A stretch of 64,000 nt of DNA from Kaistella palustris DSM 21579 (GCF_000422265.1 NZ_AULL01000017.1:248001-312000); one strand, 5' to 3'; counted from the stretch's first letter, positions 9,172-18,677 are shown. Program-made: numbers and translations. The notes: generated from the letters alone by a model not told the origin.

Positions 9172-9179
9172 TATTTTTG
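9172..9179 (+). promoter_or_regulatory. Promoter -7 element (TATTTTTG) of the methyltransferase gene
   Basis: TATTTTTG fully matches TAnnTTTG and precedes the GTG at 9196 by 16 bases. A GTG at 9169, which would give a longer protein, overlaps this element and is thus an unlikely start. Confidence 0.5.
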
Positions 9180-9195
9180 TTTTAAACAAAACACT

Positions 9196-9966
9196 GTGGG
9201 CGAAATAAATAGAGTCTCGAAGACTTTTGTCGGTTATCTGAAACGTCCGGATCTGTACCCCGAACTTGGCCGCAAAATCATCAAAAATATCTTTAACAGG
9301 AAAAGTGCTTTTAAGGGTAAACACAAAACCGGGTCGTGGGCAGCCGCGCGAGCTGTTTCTCAGGAGGTTGCCATCAAAAGCCTTTTCGGAAAGGAAATGC
9401 GGCCGTTCGCCGAAATTTTCCCGGAAGATTATAAGGAGTCTTACCAAAAACAAAAATATTGTCCGATCATCATGGGAGGTGCCGGCGCTTTGGAACTGAT
9501 CTACTATGCTGCAGAATACACTCGGGCGACAAAAATCGCCGAAACAGGAGTTGCGTACGGTTGGTCTTCTCTCGCTGCGCTGATGTCATTGGTGCAGAGA
9601 AATGGCGTTCTTTACAGCTCAGATATGCCCTATTTAGGACAGGATGGTGATCAGTATGTAGGTTTTATTATTCCCGAAAAACTCAAAAAAAACTGGAAGC
9701 TCTTCCGCCACGCAGACCGCGAATCTTTACCGAAAATCTTCAGCGAAGCAAGTTCGTTCGATGTAGTTCATTACGATTCCGATAAAAGTTATGAGGGACG
9801 AAGCTGGGCTTACGGCGAACTGTTCAAAAATTTGAGGCCCGGCGGCGTTTTTATCAGTGATGATATTGGCGATAATTCCGCCTATCAGGATTTTTGTGAA
9901 ATAAACAGTATTGAAACTGCAGTCGTTGACTTCGACGGTAAATATGTGGGTGTATTTATTAAATAA
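9196..9966 (+). CDS. Class I SAM-dependent methyltransferase
   Basis: A 256-residue putative methyltransferase. Motif I is seen in IAETGVAYGWSSLAALMS, followed by GVLYSSDMPYLG (the acidic residue after beta 2), VVHYDSDKSYEGRS and LRPGGVFISDDIG. These match the family of small-molecule and sugar O-methyltransferases. The start is set at the GTG at 9196 because the promoter element ends at 9179. A longer frame from GTG 9169 is possible. It is followed after about 70 bases by the YdjC-type gene on the same strand. Together they interrupt the leftward polysaccharide genes, so a role in modifying a glycan is likely but inferred. Confidence 0.83.
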   Translation: MGEINRVSKTFVGYLKRPDLYPELGRKIIKNIFNRKSAFKGKHKTGSWAAARAVSQEVAIKSLFGKEMRPFAEIFPEDYKESYQKQKYCPIIMGGAGALELIYYAAEYTRATKIAETGVAYGWSSLAALMSLVQRNGVLYSSDMPYLGQDGDQYVGFIIPEKLKKNWKLFRHADRESLPKIFSEASSFDVVHYDSDKSYEGRSWAYGELFKNLRPGGVFISDDIGDNSAYQDFCEINSIETAVVDFDGKYVGVFIK

Positions 9967-10038
9967 ATATATATTTTAATTAATGCTGATTATTAAAATA
10001 AAAAGACGCTTCAGCTGTAAACTTGTAAATAAAACTGA

Positions 10039-10851
10039 ATGACGAAAAGGGAAATAATCCTGAATGCTGATGATCTGGGCTTTTCTGCCGGTGTTAATCA
10101 GGCTGTTTTGGTGGCACACCGCGAGGGATTTCTCACCCATGCGAGCCTGATGGCCAACACTGACTTTTTTGAAGAAGCGGTGTCGGTAATCTTGCCGCAA
10201 TGCAGCGGTCTGAAGGTGGGCGTACATGTGAATTTAACCTGCGCTCCCGCTTTATTTTCCGAAAATGTGCTTACTGAAAATGGAGTTTTAAGGAATGATT
10301 TTGTGAAGTTGCTTTTCAAATATAAAAGTAGAAAAGTCCTTGAAAGTCTGGAAAAGGAAATCGAACTTCAAATATTGAAAATAAAAGAGCGCGGCATTCA
10401 AATTACCCACATCGACGGTCATGAGCATGTGCATATTATTCCGTCCATCAATAAAATAGTCCGTAAACTCGCTGCGAAATATAAGATTCCCAGAGTTCGC
10501 GAGATCAATGAAAGTTTTACTGCTTCATTTAAATATAATCTTCGAACTGCGGGTATATCAAATGTGCTCAAATTATTTCTGCTGAAATTCCTTAGTCTGT
10601 TTAATGGAAATTCGCGCAAAGTACAGTTTTACAGCATTTTAAATACCTGTGAAATCAATGCCGAAAACCTATTTAATTATTTAGAAAATACGGGCGACCG
10701 TTCGGTTGAGATTATGGTTCACCCCGGCATTCCAAAATTAGATAAAGGTCTTGGAAATCTGGATCAAAGGTTTGTAAGTTTTCTGCAGTCAGACTTCCGT
10801 ACGCAGGAGCTGGAAGTTTGTTTAAATAATAAGTTTTCGGAATATTTTTAG
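10039..10851 (+). CDS. YdjC/ChbG-type carbohydrate deacetylase
   Basis: A 270-residue member of the YdjC superfamily, metal-dependent deacetylases of N-acetylated sugars such as chitooligosaccharides. The first motif is ILNADDLGFSAGVNQAV with the metal-binding aspartate near residue 12. The second is THIDGHEHVHIIP with paired histidines. The segment VGVHVNLTCAP is also usual. Its placement beside a methyltransferase and inside a polysaccharide region suggests it deacetylates an amino-sugar unit or lipid-linked intermediate. Glycan catabolism is the alternative. It converges on the GT2 gene ending at 10975. Confidence 0.88.
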   Translation: MTKREIILNADDLGFSAGVNQAVLVAHREGFLTHASLMANTDFFEEAVSVILPQCSGLKVGVHVNLTCAPALFSENVLTENGVLRNDFVKLLFKYKSRKVLESLEKEIELQILKIKERGIQITHIDGHEHVHIIPSINKIVRKLAAKYKIPRVREINESFTASFKYNLRTAGISNVLKLFLLKFLSLFNGNSRKVQFYSILNTCEINAENLFNYLENTGDRSVEIMVHPGIPKLDKGLGNLDQRFVSFLQSDFRTQELEVCLNNKFSEYF

Positions 10852-10872
10852 CCTAAAGTTTTCGGTATGGCG

Positions 10873-10920
10873 ATTGGTCTAAGTGCTGGTCGCAGTCAGA
10901 AACGCCAGCGCCAAACCGAT
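10873..10920. terminator. Imperfect hairpin between convergent genes, possible terminator
   Basis: Two nested inverted repeats (ATTGGT with ACCGAT, one wobble pair, and GCTGG with CCAGC) lie between the stops of the YdjC-type gene and the GT2 gene. No run of T follows on either side, so termination is uncertain. Confidence 0.25.
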
Positions 10921-10974
10921 TAAAACGCTATCTTTTCTTTATGATGATTGATCATTAAAGTTGATCTACCGATC

Positions 10975-11916
10975 CTAAAGCAGTTCCTTGCGGAAATTAA
11001 TATTATATAATCCAGAGCGGATACTGCGAAAATCGGTGAACAGATATTTTATGATCAGCAGCCACTTTTTAAGAAAGGGCGCATTTGCGATTTCAAAACT
11101 CCGGTGCATTCTTTTAATATGTAATCGAATATCAGTAGGCATCTTCTGCTCACTTTCTGCCCATTTTTGAACTTCCTGCCAAAGCAAAACTTTCGAGCGT
11201 GCCGGTTTTATCTTACCCGAATCAACCTGAGTGATCCTGTTACTCTCGTGCACACCGCGCACCGCGACAGCTTTGTTTAAAATTCCCGGATAAAGCTTTA
11301 TGTAATAAGACAGGCGAAAAAGAAATTCAGTATCCTGATGAAGTCGCAGATGTGTTTTCATCAGTGGCGAAATTTTTTGGTCAAGCGCCGCTTTCCGGAT
11401 GGTCAGCGTATCAATGCTGAAAAGTCCAAAACTTCCCAACATTCCCAACTGACCACGAAAAACATCTTTTGGCGGATGATTTTTATAAACCGTGGTCAGG
11501 CGATCGCCAAAAAGCGAAAAATACTGCTCCCGCGCTTTTTCGGAATAATAGTGAACGCCCAACGCGCCATAAACACCCTCTACTTCCTCATTTTTAAAGA
11601 GTTCACGTTCCGCATCGAAACGGTTCGGCAAAAAATAATCATCCGCATCCAAAAAAGCAACGTAATCGCCGGTAGCTTTAGAAATTCCCAAATTCCGGGA
11701 GGCGCCGGCACCGTGATTTCCTTTGTCTGGATGCTGAACTAATTGTACGCGCTCATATTTTTGCGCTAACTCGCGGCACACGCACAGAGCATGATCCGGT
11801 GAGCCGTCTTCAACCAAGATAATTTCGGAAACCTCCTCAAACTGCAAAACTGATGTAACTGCCTGTGCGACATATTTTGCGGCATTGTAAACGGGTATGA
11901 TGACGGAGATTTTCAT
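10975..11916 (-). CDS. Glycosyltransferase family 2 (tandem copy B)
   Basis: A 313-residue GT-A glycosyltransferase. It begins KISVIIPVYNAAKYVAQAV, has ILVEDGSPDHA for nucleotide binding and VAFLDADDYFLPNRFDAE with the DxD-type metal site. It is clearly homologous along its full length to the gene immediately upstream (shared HPDK-NHGA-ASRNLG block and conserved VRGVHESNRIT region), so the two arose by tandem duplication. Stop and start overlap by one base. It is the last gene of the long leftward operon. Confidence 0.92.
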   Translation of the reverse strand: MKISVIIPVYNAAKYVAQAVTSVLQFEEVSEIILVEDGSPDHALCVCRELAQKYERVQLVQHPDKGNHGAGASRNLGISKATGDYVAFLDADDYFLPNRFDAERELFKNEEVEGVYGALGVHYYSEKAREQYFSLFGDRLTTVYKNHPPKDVFRGQLGMLGSFGLFSIDTLTIRKAALDQKISPLMKTHLRLHQDTEFLFRLSYYIKLYPGILNKAVAVRGVHESNRITQVDSGKIKPARSKVLLWQEVQKWAESEQKMPTDIRLHIKRMHRSFEIANAPFLKKWLLIIKYLFTDFRSIRSGLYNINFRKELL

Positions 11917-12854
11917 TATTGTTGAAGATAGGTAAATCTGTATTTTGTTCTTAAAATTTCCGGATATTTGATCAATGTCAAAAGGAAATCACTCCACTTC
12001 ACAACACCTTTTTCTGTGGAAAGTTCAAACGCTTTTTTCTGAAGATAAATATGTTTTTGAGCGTCGTCACCGATCTTTTCTTTCTTTGACCAGTCGTAAA
12101 GTGACTTCCAGAAAATAAGCTGGCGCTCATTATATTCCGTTGAATACTGCACGATCTTGGTGATCCGGTTATCGTCGTGAATCCCTCGTATTGCCACGGC
12201 TTTATCGATGATTCCTGATTTCAGGTAACAGTGAAATGCCAGTCTCAGAATAAATTCAGAATCCTGATGTACACGAAGTTTTTCGTTGAAGAAAATCCCG
12301 TGTTTCAGCAGTGTCTTTTTGCGGACAGTTAAGGTATTCAGATGAAAGAAAGTACCGAAAGTTCTTTCGGTCAAGCCCAGAAGACCTTTGAAAACCTGTT
12401 TGCCTTCCGCCGGAAAATTTACGGTTGTTAAATCGGCATTTTTGAATTTTTGCAAGTATTCCGATTTGCCTTTTTCTGTCAGGAATTCAGTTCCCAGCGC
12501 GCCGAAAACGCCCTGCACTTTTTCATCTTTAAAATATATTTTTTCCGCCTCAAATCTGTTCCTAAGGTAATAATCATCAGCATCTAAAAAAGCGATGAAT
12601 TTTTGAGACGCTTTTTTTAATCCCAGATTCCGGCTGGCGGCGGCACCGTGATTTTTCTTGTCAGGATGCTGAAAAAACCGAATCTGATCATGATTTGCCT
12701 GCAGTTGTTCACAGACCTGCAGCGAACTGTCGGTGGAATTATCTTCGATGAGCAGGATTTCTTTCACTTCCGGAAGCATGAGCGCAGATTCAACGGCCTT
12801 TACCAAAAAAGCTGCGGCGTTGTAAACCGGAATGATCACAGAAATATTAAGCAT
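11916..12854 (-). CDS. Glycosyltransferase family 2 (tandem copy A)
   Basis: A 312-residue GT-A glycosyltransferase with the family opening ISVIIPVYNAAAFLVKAV, LLIEDNSTDSS and the metal-binding IAFLDADDYYLRNRFEAE. It is the paralogue of the following gene; the two differ most in the middle (about residues 130-170), where acceptor specificity would be expected. The start is 4 bases from the asnB-like stop. Donor and acceptor sugars are not predictable from the sequence. Confidence 0.92.
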   Translation of the reverse strand: MLNISVIIPVYNAAAFLVKAVESALMLPEVKEILLIEDNSTDSSLQVCEQLQANHDQIRFFQHPDKKNHGAAASRNLGLKKASQKFIAFLDADDYYLRNRFEAEKIYFKDEKVQGVFGALGTEFLTEKGKSEYLQKFKNADLTTVNFPAEGKQVFKGLLGLTERTFGTFFHLNTLTVRKKTLLKHGIFFNEKLRVHQDSEFILRLAFHCYLKSGIIDKAVAIRGIHDDNRITKIVQYSTEYNERQLIFWKSLYDWSKKEKIGDDAQKHIYLQKKAFELSTEKGVVKWSDFLLTLIKYPEILRTKYRFTYLQQ

Positions 12855-12858
12855 CGAT

Positions 12859-14658
12859 TTAAGTAATAAATTTTTTGTTATTCTCAGCCCAAAGCGCTAA
12901 CTGAAGCAGGTTCCAGTGCTTTTTGTCTTTATTCAAAAATTTCTGGGACGCTTCAAAATCAATAAACTGAAAAACCTTTCCGCTTTTGTCGTTCAGGAGA
13001 TCAGCAGAAAGCTGAAGCAAATTTCTTTCTTCGAACCAGTTTTTTACCGACGATCCGAATCCCTGTTTTTTTCTGTTTCTGATGTTTTCGGTCCAGTAAT
13101 TCTGCATCGTTTCCCGCAAAATTATTTTATCGCGCGTAGAATCAAGTTTCAGGTTTTCCGGAAGTTGAATGCAGAACTCCGCGAAATCCCTGTCAAGAAA
13201 CGGTGTGCGAACTTCCAGTGAATTGGCCATTGCCATCCGGTCGGCTTTCACCAGCATATTCCCCGGCACATATTTTTCCAGATCGATTCGCATGATATCA
13301 TTTAAGGAGTCAGGATCAATTTTAAAACTATAAGTTTGGTGATAGTTTTCACTTATTCCAAGCTCACTTCTCTCTTTCTGCGAGAAATAGTTTCGCACTT
13401 TATTCTGATGAAAATCCAGGATATTTTGATGCGCAAGATTTTCATTGGTGATAAATGAAGTTTCACGGAATTTCCGAAACTGCTTTAACCCAAATTTCAC
13501 CAGTATATTATTGTAGCTGAAATGCTTTCTCAATTGATTTTCAACGGAATAGAAATCGTAGCCACCAAAAAGTTCATCGCCGGCATCGCCGGAAAGTACG
13601 ACTTTTAGATGCCGGGCAGCGGCCTGACAGATCTTAAACTGCGGTGTGGCGCTCATATCCGCAAAAGGTTCGTCGAAAAAGGGCGTTATTTTTTGAAGGT
13701 CTGCCGCAATATCGCCGCGGTTTTCGTGGATTTCGATATGATTTGTATGGTATTTCGCCGCAATTTCGTCCGCAAATCTGAGTTCGCTGTTCTCACCGGA
13801 ATATCCGAAACTTATGGTAGTCTGTTTTTCTTTAAACCCGCTAACCATTGCCACGATCGTGGAAGAATCCAGGCCGCCGCTCAAAAAACTCCCGACCTCC
13901 ACATCGGCGATCAGCTGTTTTTGTACCGCATTTTTCAGCAGGTAAGAAAACTCTTCCTTTGCCTCGGAAAGGTTAATTGGCAGTTCATTTTTTGGCAGAC
14001 TGTAATACCGTTCAATATGTATTTCGCCTTTAGAAAAAACCAGGAAATGCGCCGGCGGAAGCGTGTAAACATTGGAATAGATGCTCTGCTGAGCGCTCAC
14101 GTAACCATACTGCAGGAAATGAGAAAGGGCCAGTTGATTCACCACAGGTTCTATCAATTCGGACGCTAAAATCGCTTTAATCTCGGAAGCAAAGATGAAT
14201 TCGCCATTTTTTCCGCGGGAATAATAAAAAGGTTTTTCGCCAAAACGGTCACGCGCGCAGAAGAGTTCCTGTTTTTCTTCGTTCCAGATTGCAAAGGCAA
14301 ACATCCCGGGAAGTTCGTGCAGCAAACTTTTTCCTTTTTGGTGATACATGGCCAGAATGATTTCGGTATCTGAACTTCCTTTGTAACGGTAATCTTCGTA
14401 TTTCTTTTTCAAGTCGAGGTAGCCGTAAATCTCACCATTCAGAACGATGCACTCATTTTTACTTTCCGAAAACATGGGTTGTCTGCCGGTCTCAGAAAGA
14501 TCTACGATCGAAAGCCGGCGATGGCCTAAAACCGCATTTTCGAAAAATTCGTGGTGTGCGCCATCCGGACCGCGGTGCGCGATTGCATCGGTCATTTTCT
14601 GGATTTCCTCCGAGTAATTTCTGGCATGGGGGGAAATGATCCCAGCTATTCCGCACAT
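12859..14658 (-). CDS. asnB: Asparagine synthase (glutamine-hydrolysing)-like amidotransferase
   Basis: A 599-residue two-domain enzyme. The N-terminal class II glutamine amidotransferase domain has the nucleophile Cys2 (MCGIAGI), HRGPDG and FNGEIY-like LNGEIYGY. The C-terminal ATP pyrophosphatase domain has the PP-loop SGGLDSS at residues 260-266. In metabolism this makes asparagine from aspartate. In surface-polysaccharide clusters the same family amidates uronic acids to uronamides (for example WbpS-type enzymes). Its position inside a leftward glycosyltransferase operon that starts with ugd favours the second role, but the sequence alone does not decide it. All catalytic motifs look intact. 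Confidence 0.9.
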   Translation of the reverse strand: MCGIAGIISPHARNYSEEIQKMTDAIAHRGPDGAHHEFFENAVLGHRRLSIVDLSETGRQPMFSESKNECIVLNGEIYGYLDLKKKYEDYRYKGSSDTEIILAMYHQKGKSLLHELPGMFAFAIWNEEKQELFCARDRFGEKPFYYSRGKNGEFIFASEIKAILASELIEPVVNQLALSHFLQYGYVSAQQSIYSNVYTLPPAHFLVFSKGEIHIERYYSLPKNELPINLSEAKEEFSYLLKNAVQKQLIADVEVGSFLSGGLDSSTIVAMVSGFKEKQTTISFGYSGENSELRFADEIAAKYHTNHIEIHENRGDIAADLQKITPFFDEPFADMSATPQFKICQAAARHLKVVLSGDAGDELFGGYDFYSVENQLRKHFSYNNILVKFGLKQFRKFRETSFITNENLAHQNILDFHQNKVRNYFSQKERSELGISENYHQTYSFKIDPDSLNDIMRIDLEKYVPGNMLVKADRMAMANSLEVRTPFLDRDFAEFCIQLPENLKLDSTRDKIILRETMQNYWTENIRNRKKQGFGSSVKNWFEERNLLQLSADLLNDKSGKVFQFIDFEASQKFLNKDKKHWNLLQLALWAENNKKFIT

Positions 14659-14729
14659 ATATTTAGTGTTTTATGCTTTTTTAAATCTTGTTGATTAGTT
14701 CCTAAAACTTAAGTACACTTATATTTAAT

Positions 14730-15644
14730 TCAAATATTTAAAAATGTTGGTCCGGGCATTTCAACCTTTTTTCTCAAATCCAACAGAACCTTTTTCTCCG
14801 AAGTTACTTTTCTGGATTTTTTAAAAAGTTCCGTTGCTTTTTTTACATTTCCAAGCATTAAATTTTTAGCAATGCTTTCTACCAATGCTTTTTTCTCAAG
14901 GTTGTATGCATTGGGCAGATTGGGGTTCAATATGTTGGTTTCAACGCTCAATTCGCAGTATTTTGCATAGTCCACTTTTGCGAGATTCTGCTTTCCATCG
15001 TGCACGGCGCGGGATTTTGGGCACAGCAATATTTTTTTTCCGTGGAAATGCAGGCGGTTCACGTATTCCTGATCTTCGCCGTAATGGAAAAAATAAGGAT
15101 TGAATCCGCCTACCGTTTCAACCGTTTTTCTCGGCAGAAACCAATGTGCCGCGTTGATGAATTTCATTTGGTAAAGATCCTGAACTGATCGCAGATAAAG
15201 ATCCGAAATATATCGGTTTTCGAAATTCTGCGCGATATATTTGTCGAGAAAAATATCTAAACGTTGCTCACTTCCATCGAGATGCATCGGGCTGAGAATC
15301 CCCATTTCACCTTTTTCCGGATGTTTTTCATAAACCTCCAAAAGTTCCCGGATCGTATCATCGTAGATCCAGGCATCCTGGTTCATTAAATAAAAAAAAT
15401 CAGCACCTTTTTTCCAGGCTTTTTCCAAACCTATATTATTGGCTTTTCCGAAACCTAAGTTTTTAGTTGACTGCTGAAGTTCAACCTCCGGGAAATTTTT
15501 TGCAATAAATTCCTGCGTGCCATCGGTGGAGCCGTTATCGATCACAATGGTATGCACGCCGACAGATGAATTCCGTAAACTTGAAAAACATTTTTCTGCC
15601 CATTTCATGGCGTTGTAGGTGACGATGATGATGCAGACGGTCAT
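14730..15644 (-). CDS. Glycosyltransferase family 2, rhamnosyltransferase-like
   Basis: A 304-residue GT2 enzyme. The N-terminus TVCIIIVTYNAMKWAEKCFSS, the VIDNGSTDGTQEF block and the FFYLMNQDAWI segment (NQD in place of DxD) are typical of the WbbL/rhamnosyltransferase branch. The GGFNPYFFHYGEDQEYVNRL motif supplies the catalytic acid region. It lies 71 bases upstream of the asnB-like start, a larger gap than others in the operon. The sugar transferred is not certain. Confidence 0.9.
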   Translation of the reverse strand: MTVCIIIVTYNAMKWAEKCFSSLRNSSVGVHTIVIDNGSTDGTQEFIAKNFPEVELQQSTKNLGFGKANNIGLEKAWKKGADFFYLMNQDAWIYDDTIRELLEVYEKHPEKGEMGILSPMHLDGSEQRLDIFLDKYIAQNFENRYISDLYLRSVQDLYQMKFINAAHWFLPRKTVETVGGFNPYFFHYGEDQEYVNRLHFHGKKILLCPKSRAVHDGKQNLAKVDYAKYCELSVETNILNPNLPNAYNLEKKALVESIAKNLMLGNVKKATELFKKSRKVTSEKKVLLDLRKKVEMPGPTFLNI

Positions 15645-15677
15645 TAGAAAATGCTTTGTAATTTGGTGTAAAGATTT

Positions 15678-16667
15678 CTAGAATTTTTTCCGAAGTTTAA
15701 GATACAGTAAATTTACTTTATTTGACGATCTTTTTTCCAGCGCAACCACCGTGTTGCTCAGGCGTTCCAAAGCGCTGTAGGACAGGCTGTTTTCTTTAAA
15801 GAAACTTTTCGTTTCAGCAATAAACTTTTCGTCTTTTAATTGAAGTGCAAATGGAAGAAGCTCAATATAATTGCCGCTCAAAACTTCTTTTTCAAATTCG
15901 GGGCTGGCGTTGTATTTCCTGAGGTATTCCTTTTGGATCTTGAAAACTCCCTTTAAGTATTTATAATTTTTTTGAATGTCGGTCTGATGGCTGGCGCTTT
16001 CGGGAATTACCCGGCGGACAGCGGTAACTTCATCAAGATAAAAAACTTTGGAATGCTGAAGCAGATCCAGAATATACGGGAAAGATTCATCTGCATAATC
16101 CTCTGTGTAGCTGAACTTTAAAGGGCTCAGTTCCGATCGGTACATCCACGTCATCGGTGCGATAAAACCTTTTTTTAAAAGGTGATCTTCGAAACTTAGC
16201 GAATGGCGGTTCGGGTTATTTTTAAAGACCGCATGCTCGGTCTTGCGCGTTTCTTCATGATAGAAATCAACATCCGTATAAATTAAGCCGATCTCAGGAT
16301 TAGATTTTAGAATGTCAACTTGTTTTTGAACCTTCAGTGGATTATTCCAGTAATCGTCACCCGCGATCTGCGCGATATATTTGCCACGACACAAAGCCAA
16401 AGCCGACAGATAGTTTTTGGTTATTCCCTGATTTTTTTCCTGCAGTAAAAGCCGGACTGTTTTTGAATGTTTTTTCTGAAGTTTCCGGATTATAGTTCTG
16501 GTGCGGTCCGTACTGCAGTCGTCGCCGATAATGATCTCGAAATCAAAATCACAACTTTGCGCAAGGATACTTTCTACCGTCTGCCGTATGTATTTCTCCT
16601 GATTATAGGTGATGATGATCACAGATAAAAGTGGGTTTGCGACGATTTCGGCTGCTTCCTGTATCAT
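15678..16667 (-). CDS. Glycosyltransferase family 2
   Basis: A 329-residue GT-A glycosyltransferase. After a short N-terminal extension it reads LLSVIIITYNQEKYIRQTV, then IIIGDDCSTDRTRTII, and YIAQIAGDDYWNNPLKVQ as the metal-binding motif. This branch (GDDYW) is common in flavobacterial polysaccharide clusters. It follows the aminotransferase gene after 46 bases and precedes the next GT2 by 33 bases, consistent with one transcript. The C-terminal 90 residues are basic and unassigned. Confidence 0.91.
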   Translation of the reverse strand: MIQEAAEIVANPLLSVIIITYNQEKYIRQTVESILAQSCDFDFEIIIGDDCSTDRTRTIIRKLQKKHSKTVRLLLQEKNQGITKNYLSALALCRGKYIAQIAGDDYWNNPLKVQKQVDILKSNPEIGLIYTDVDFYHEETRKTEHAVFKNNPNRHSLSFEDHLLKKGFIAPMTWMYRSELSPLKFSYTEDYADESFPYILDLLQHSKVFYLDEVTAVRRVIPESASHQTDIQKNYKYLKGVFKIQKEYLRKYNASPEFEKEVLSGNYIELLPFALQLKDEKFIAETKSFFKENSLSYSALERLSNTVVALEKRSSNKVNLLYLKLRKKF

Positions 16668-16713
16668 ATTACCTGGGCTTCAGGATTGGTAGTTTGTTTA
16701 AAGTTTTCTGTTT

Positions 16714-17817
16714 TCAGGAATAAGAGTTCAGAATTTCGATGACTTTCTTAACTTCGGAATCCTCCATTACCGGCGAGATGGGCAAACTGAGCACTTCCTG
16801 ATGAATTTTTTCTGTAACAGGAAAAGTGAGCTGATTGAAGTAGCGGTAAGCGCGTTGCTTATGCGGCGGCACAGGATAATGGATCAGAGTTTGAATTTCG
16901 TTTTTCTCCATATACTCCCGGAGTTTTTCTCTTTTAGCCGTTCGGATCACGAACAGATGCCAAACGTTTTCTTTTGGATCTGTACTTAATTCCGGCAGAA
17001 TAATTTGAGGATTTTTGATTTCTGCGATATATTTTTCGGCAATGTTCCGCCTTTTATCATTATCGGCGTCAATGTATTTCAGTTTTACATCTAATATAGC
17101 TGCCTGAATTTCATCCAGCCGGCTGTTCAGGCCCTGATATTTGTTAGCGTATTTTTCTTCGGAACCATAATTAGCCAGGATCCGTATGGTTTTTGCCAGC
17201 AGGTCGTCTTTACAGGTCACCGCACCGCCATCGCCCAATGCGCCCAAGTTTTTACCGGGATAGAAACTGAAGCCTGCGGCATCGCCCAGATTTCCGGTTT
17301 TTTTACCCTTCCATTCCGCGCCGATCGCCTGGGCATTGTCTTCGATAATTTTCAGACCGTATACTTTTGCCAGATCCTCCAGTTCCTGTGACCAGCAAAC
17401 ACGTCCGTACAAATGCACTACCATAATGGCTTTGGTTTTCGGTGTGATCAGCGCCTCGATCTTAGAAATATCGATGTTGTAATTCTCAATCTGAGGTTCT
17501 GCAAAAACCGGTTTTAAGCGGTTGTCCGTGATTGCCAAAACAGAGGCGATGTATGTATTGGCGGGAACTATTACTTCGTCACCCACCTTCAACTGGCCCA
17601 ATTCCAGACAGGCCTTAAAAATCAGGCGTAAAGCATCGAGACCGTTTGCCACGCCGATCGTATGCGGCGATCCGATATATCCTGCAAGGTTTTTTTCGAA
17701 ATTTTTCACTTCCGAGCCGAGCAGATACCAACCCGAACGGTAAACCTCAAGCAGTTTTTTTTCAATTTCTTGCTGATACTGGAGATTTATTTTTTGAAGG
17801 TCGAGAAATTTAATCAT
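16714..17817 (-). CDS. fdtB: DegT/DnrJ/EryC1 sugar aminotransferase (FdtB/QdtB-like)
   Basis: A 367-residue PLP-dependent aminotransferase that would add an amino group to C3 of a dTDP-3-keto-6-deoxyhexose. The opening [17 protein letters not shown], the substrate loop [14 protein letters not shown], and the PLP lysine (Lys189) in [15 protein letters not shown] are typical of the family. It lies next to an FdtA-type isomerase and an FdtC-type acetyltransferase, which is why the FdtB/QdtB role is proposed; the symbol is by context. Its start overlaps the acetyltransferase stop by 8 bases. Fuc3N and Qui3N products cannot be distinguished here. Confidence 0.88.
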   Translation of the reverse strand: MIKFLDLQKINLQYQQEIEKKLLEVYRSGWYLLGSEVKNFEKNLAGYIGSPHTIGVANGLDALRLIFKACLELGQLKVGDEVIVPANTYIASVLAITDNRLKPVFAEPQIENYNIDISKIEALITPKTKAIMVVHLYGRVCWSQELEDLAKVYGLKIIEDNAQAIGAEWKGKKTGNLGDAAGFSFYPGKNLGALGDGGAVTCKDDLLAKTIRILANYGSEEKYANKYQGLNSRLDEIQAAILDVKLKYIDADNDKRRNIAEKYIAEIKNPQIILPELSTDPKENVWHLFVIRTAKREKLREYMEKNEIQTLIHYPVPPHKQRAYRYFNQLTFPVTEKIHQEVLSLPISPVMEDSEVKKVIEILNSYS

Positions 17818-18277
17818 GAATTTTTTTTAAAAATTTTGCAGGGTTTCCTACCCATATTTCATTTGCAGGAACATCTTTTGTAACCACACTGCCAGCGCCG
17901 ATCAGTGCGTTTTCTCCGATGGTTACCCCACCAAGAACCGTGGCGTTTGCCCCAATGGATGCGCCGGTTTTCACCAGAGTTTTGCGCTGTAAATAGTCTT
18001 TATTTTGTGATCTGGGAATCAGGTCGTTTGTAAATGTGACATTTGGGCCAATAAAAACGAAGTCTTCCAGTGTAATCCCATCCCAGAGTTGCACGCCTGG
18101 TTTTATAGTGACATTATTCCCAATGCTGACGTCGTTTTCAATAAAGACCTGGCAGTTGATATTGCAGTTTGTGCCGATCCGCGCCTCTTTCAGAATCACA
18201 CAGAACTGCCAGACTGTGGTACCTGCACCGATATTTTCGGACTGCACATCGGCGAGTTTATGAATTTTTACGCTCAT
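17810..18277 (-). CDS. fdtC: Sugar N-acetyltransferase, LbH fold (FdtC/QdtC-like)
   Basis: A 155-residue left-handed beta-helix acyltransferase. Hexapeptide repeats are [20 protein letters not shown], then [15 protein letters not shown] and [20 protein letters not shown]. The C-terminus has the [11 protein letters not shown] block. In the Fdt/Qdt pathway this enzyme acetylates the 3-amino group of the dTDP-3-amino-3,6-dideoxyhexose. It overlaps the genes on both sides (20 bases with the isomerase, 8 with the aminotransferase), so the three are tightly coupled. Name by context and family. Confidence 0.85.
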   Translation of the reverse strand: MSVKIHKLADVQSENIGAGTTVWQFCVILKEARIGTNCNINCQVFIENDVSIGNNVTIKPGVQLWDGITLEDFVFIGPNVTFTNDLIPRSQNKDYLQRKTLVKTGASIGANATVLGGVTIGENALIGAGSVVTKDVPANEIWVGNPAKFLKKIHD

Positions 18278-18677
18278 CTTTTAGTTTTGAAAATATTTCG
18301 TAGTCCCGGATATAGTCGTCTTCGGTATATTTTTCGGAGGCCAGGCACAGTAGCACTGCACTGTGAGAAAATTTAATATCGCGCCAAATTTTTTCCGGAA
18401 TAAAAAGGCCTTTGTCGGGGCTGTCGAGGATAAATTCCTGTTTATTACCATTTAAATCTTCGGTGGTGAAAGTGATGATTCCCGACACCGCCACTATAAC
18501 CTGCTTTAAGATCAGATGTGCGTGGCCACCGCGTGTCACATCCTGCGGTGTATAATAAGTCCAGTAGACTCTTTTGATATCGAATGGAATATTTTTGCTG
18601 TTCTCACCCACTGAAATATAGCCCAGATCCGAAGATCCGATTTTTGGCAGCATGATGATTGTGGGTTTTTGATCCAT
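18258..18677 (-). CDS. fdtA: FdtA/QdtA-family cupin, dTDP-4-keto-6-deoxyglucose 3,4-ketoisomerase
   Basis: A 139-residue cupin of the FdtA/QdtA/WxcM family. It would turn dTDP-4-keto-6-deoxy-D-glucose into the 3-keto sugar. The metal-free cupin signature [12 protein letters not shown] carries the paired catalytic histidines, and the C-terminal [12 protein letters not shown] block is characteristic. It is 5 bases from the Wzt-type gene upstream and overlaps the acetyltransferase by 20 bases. The epimer formed (fuco or quino) is set by subtle residues that I cannot read reliably. Its precursor enzymes RmlA and RmlB are not in the window. Confidence 0.88.
   Translation of the reverse strand: MDQKPTIIMLPKIGSSDLGYISVGENSKNIPFDIKRVYWTYYTPQDVTRGGHAHLILKQVIVAVSGIITFTTEDLNGNKQEFILDSPDKGLFIPEKIWRDIKFSHSAVLLCLASEKYTEDDYIRDYEIFSKLKDERKNS

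Noticed and set aside
13609-14169. 186-codon rightward frame antisense to the asnB-like gene
   Set aside because: Shadow of the strong asnB frame; no family character and no promoter.
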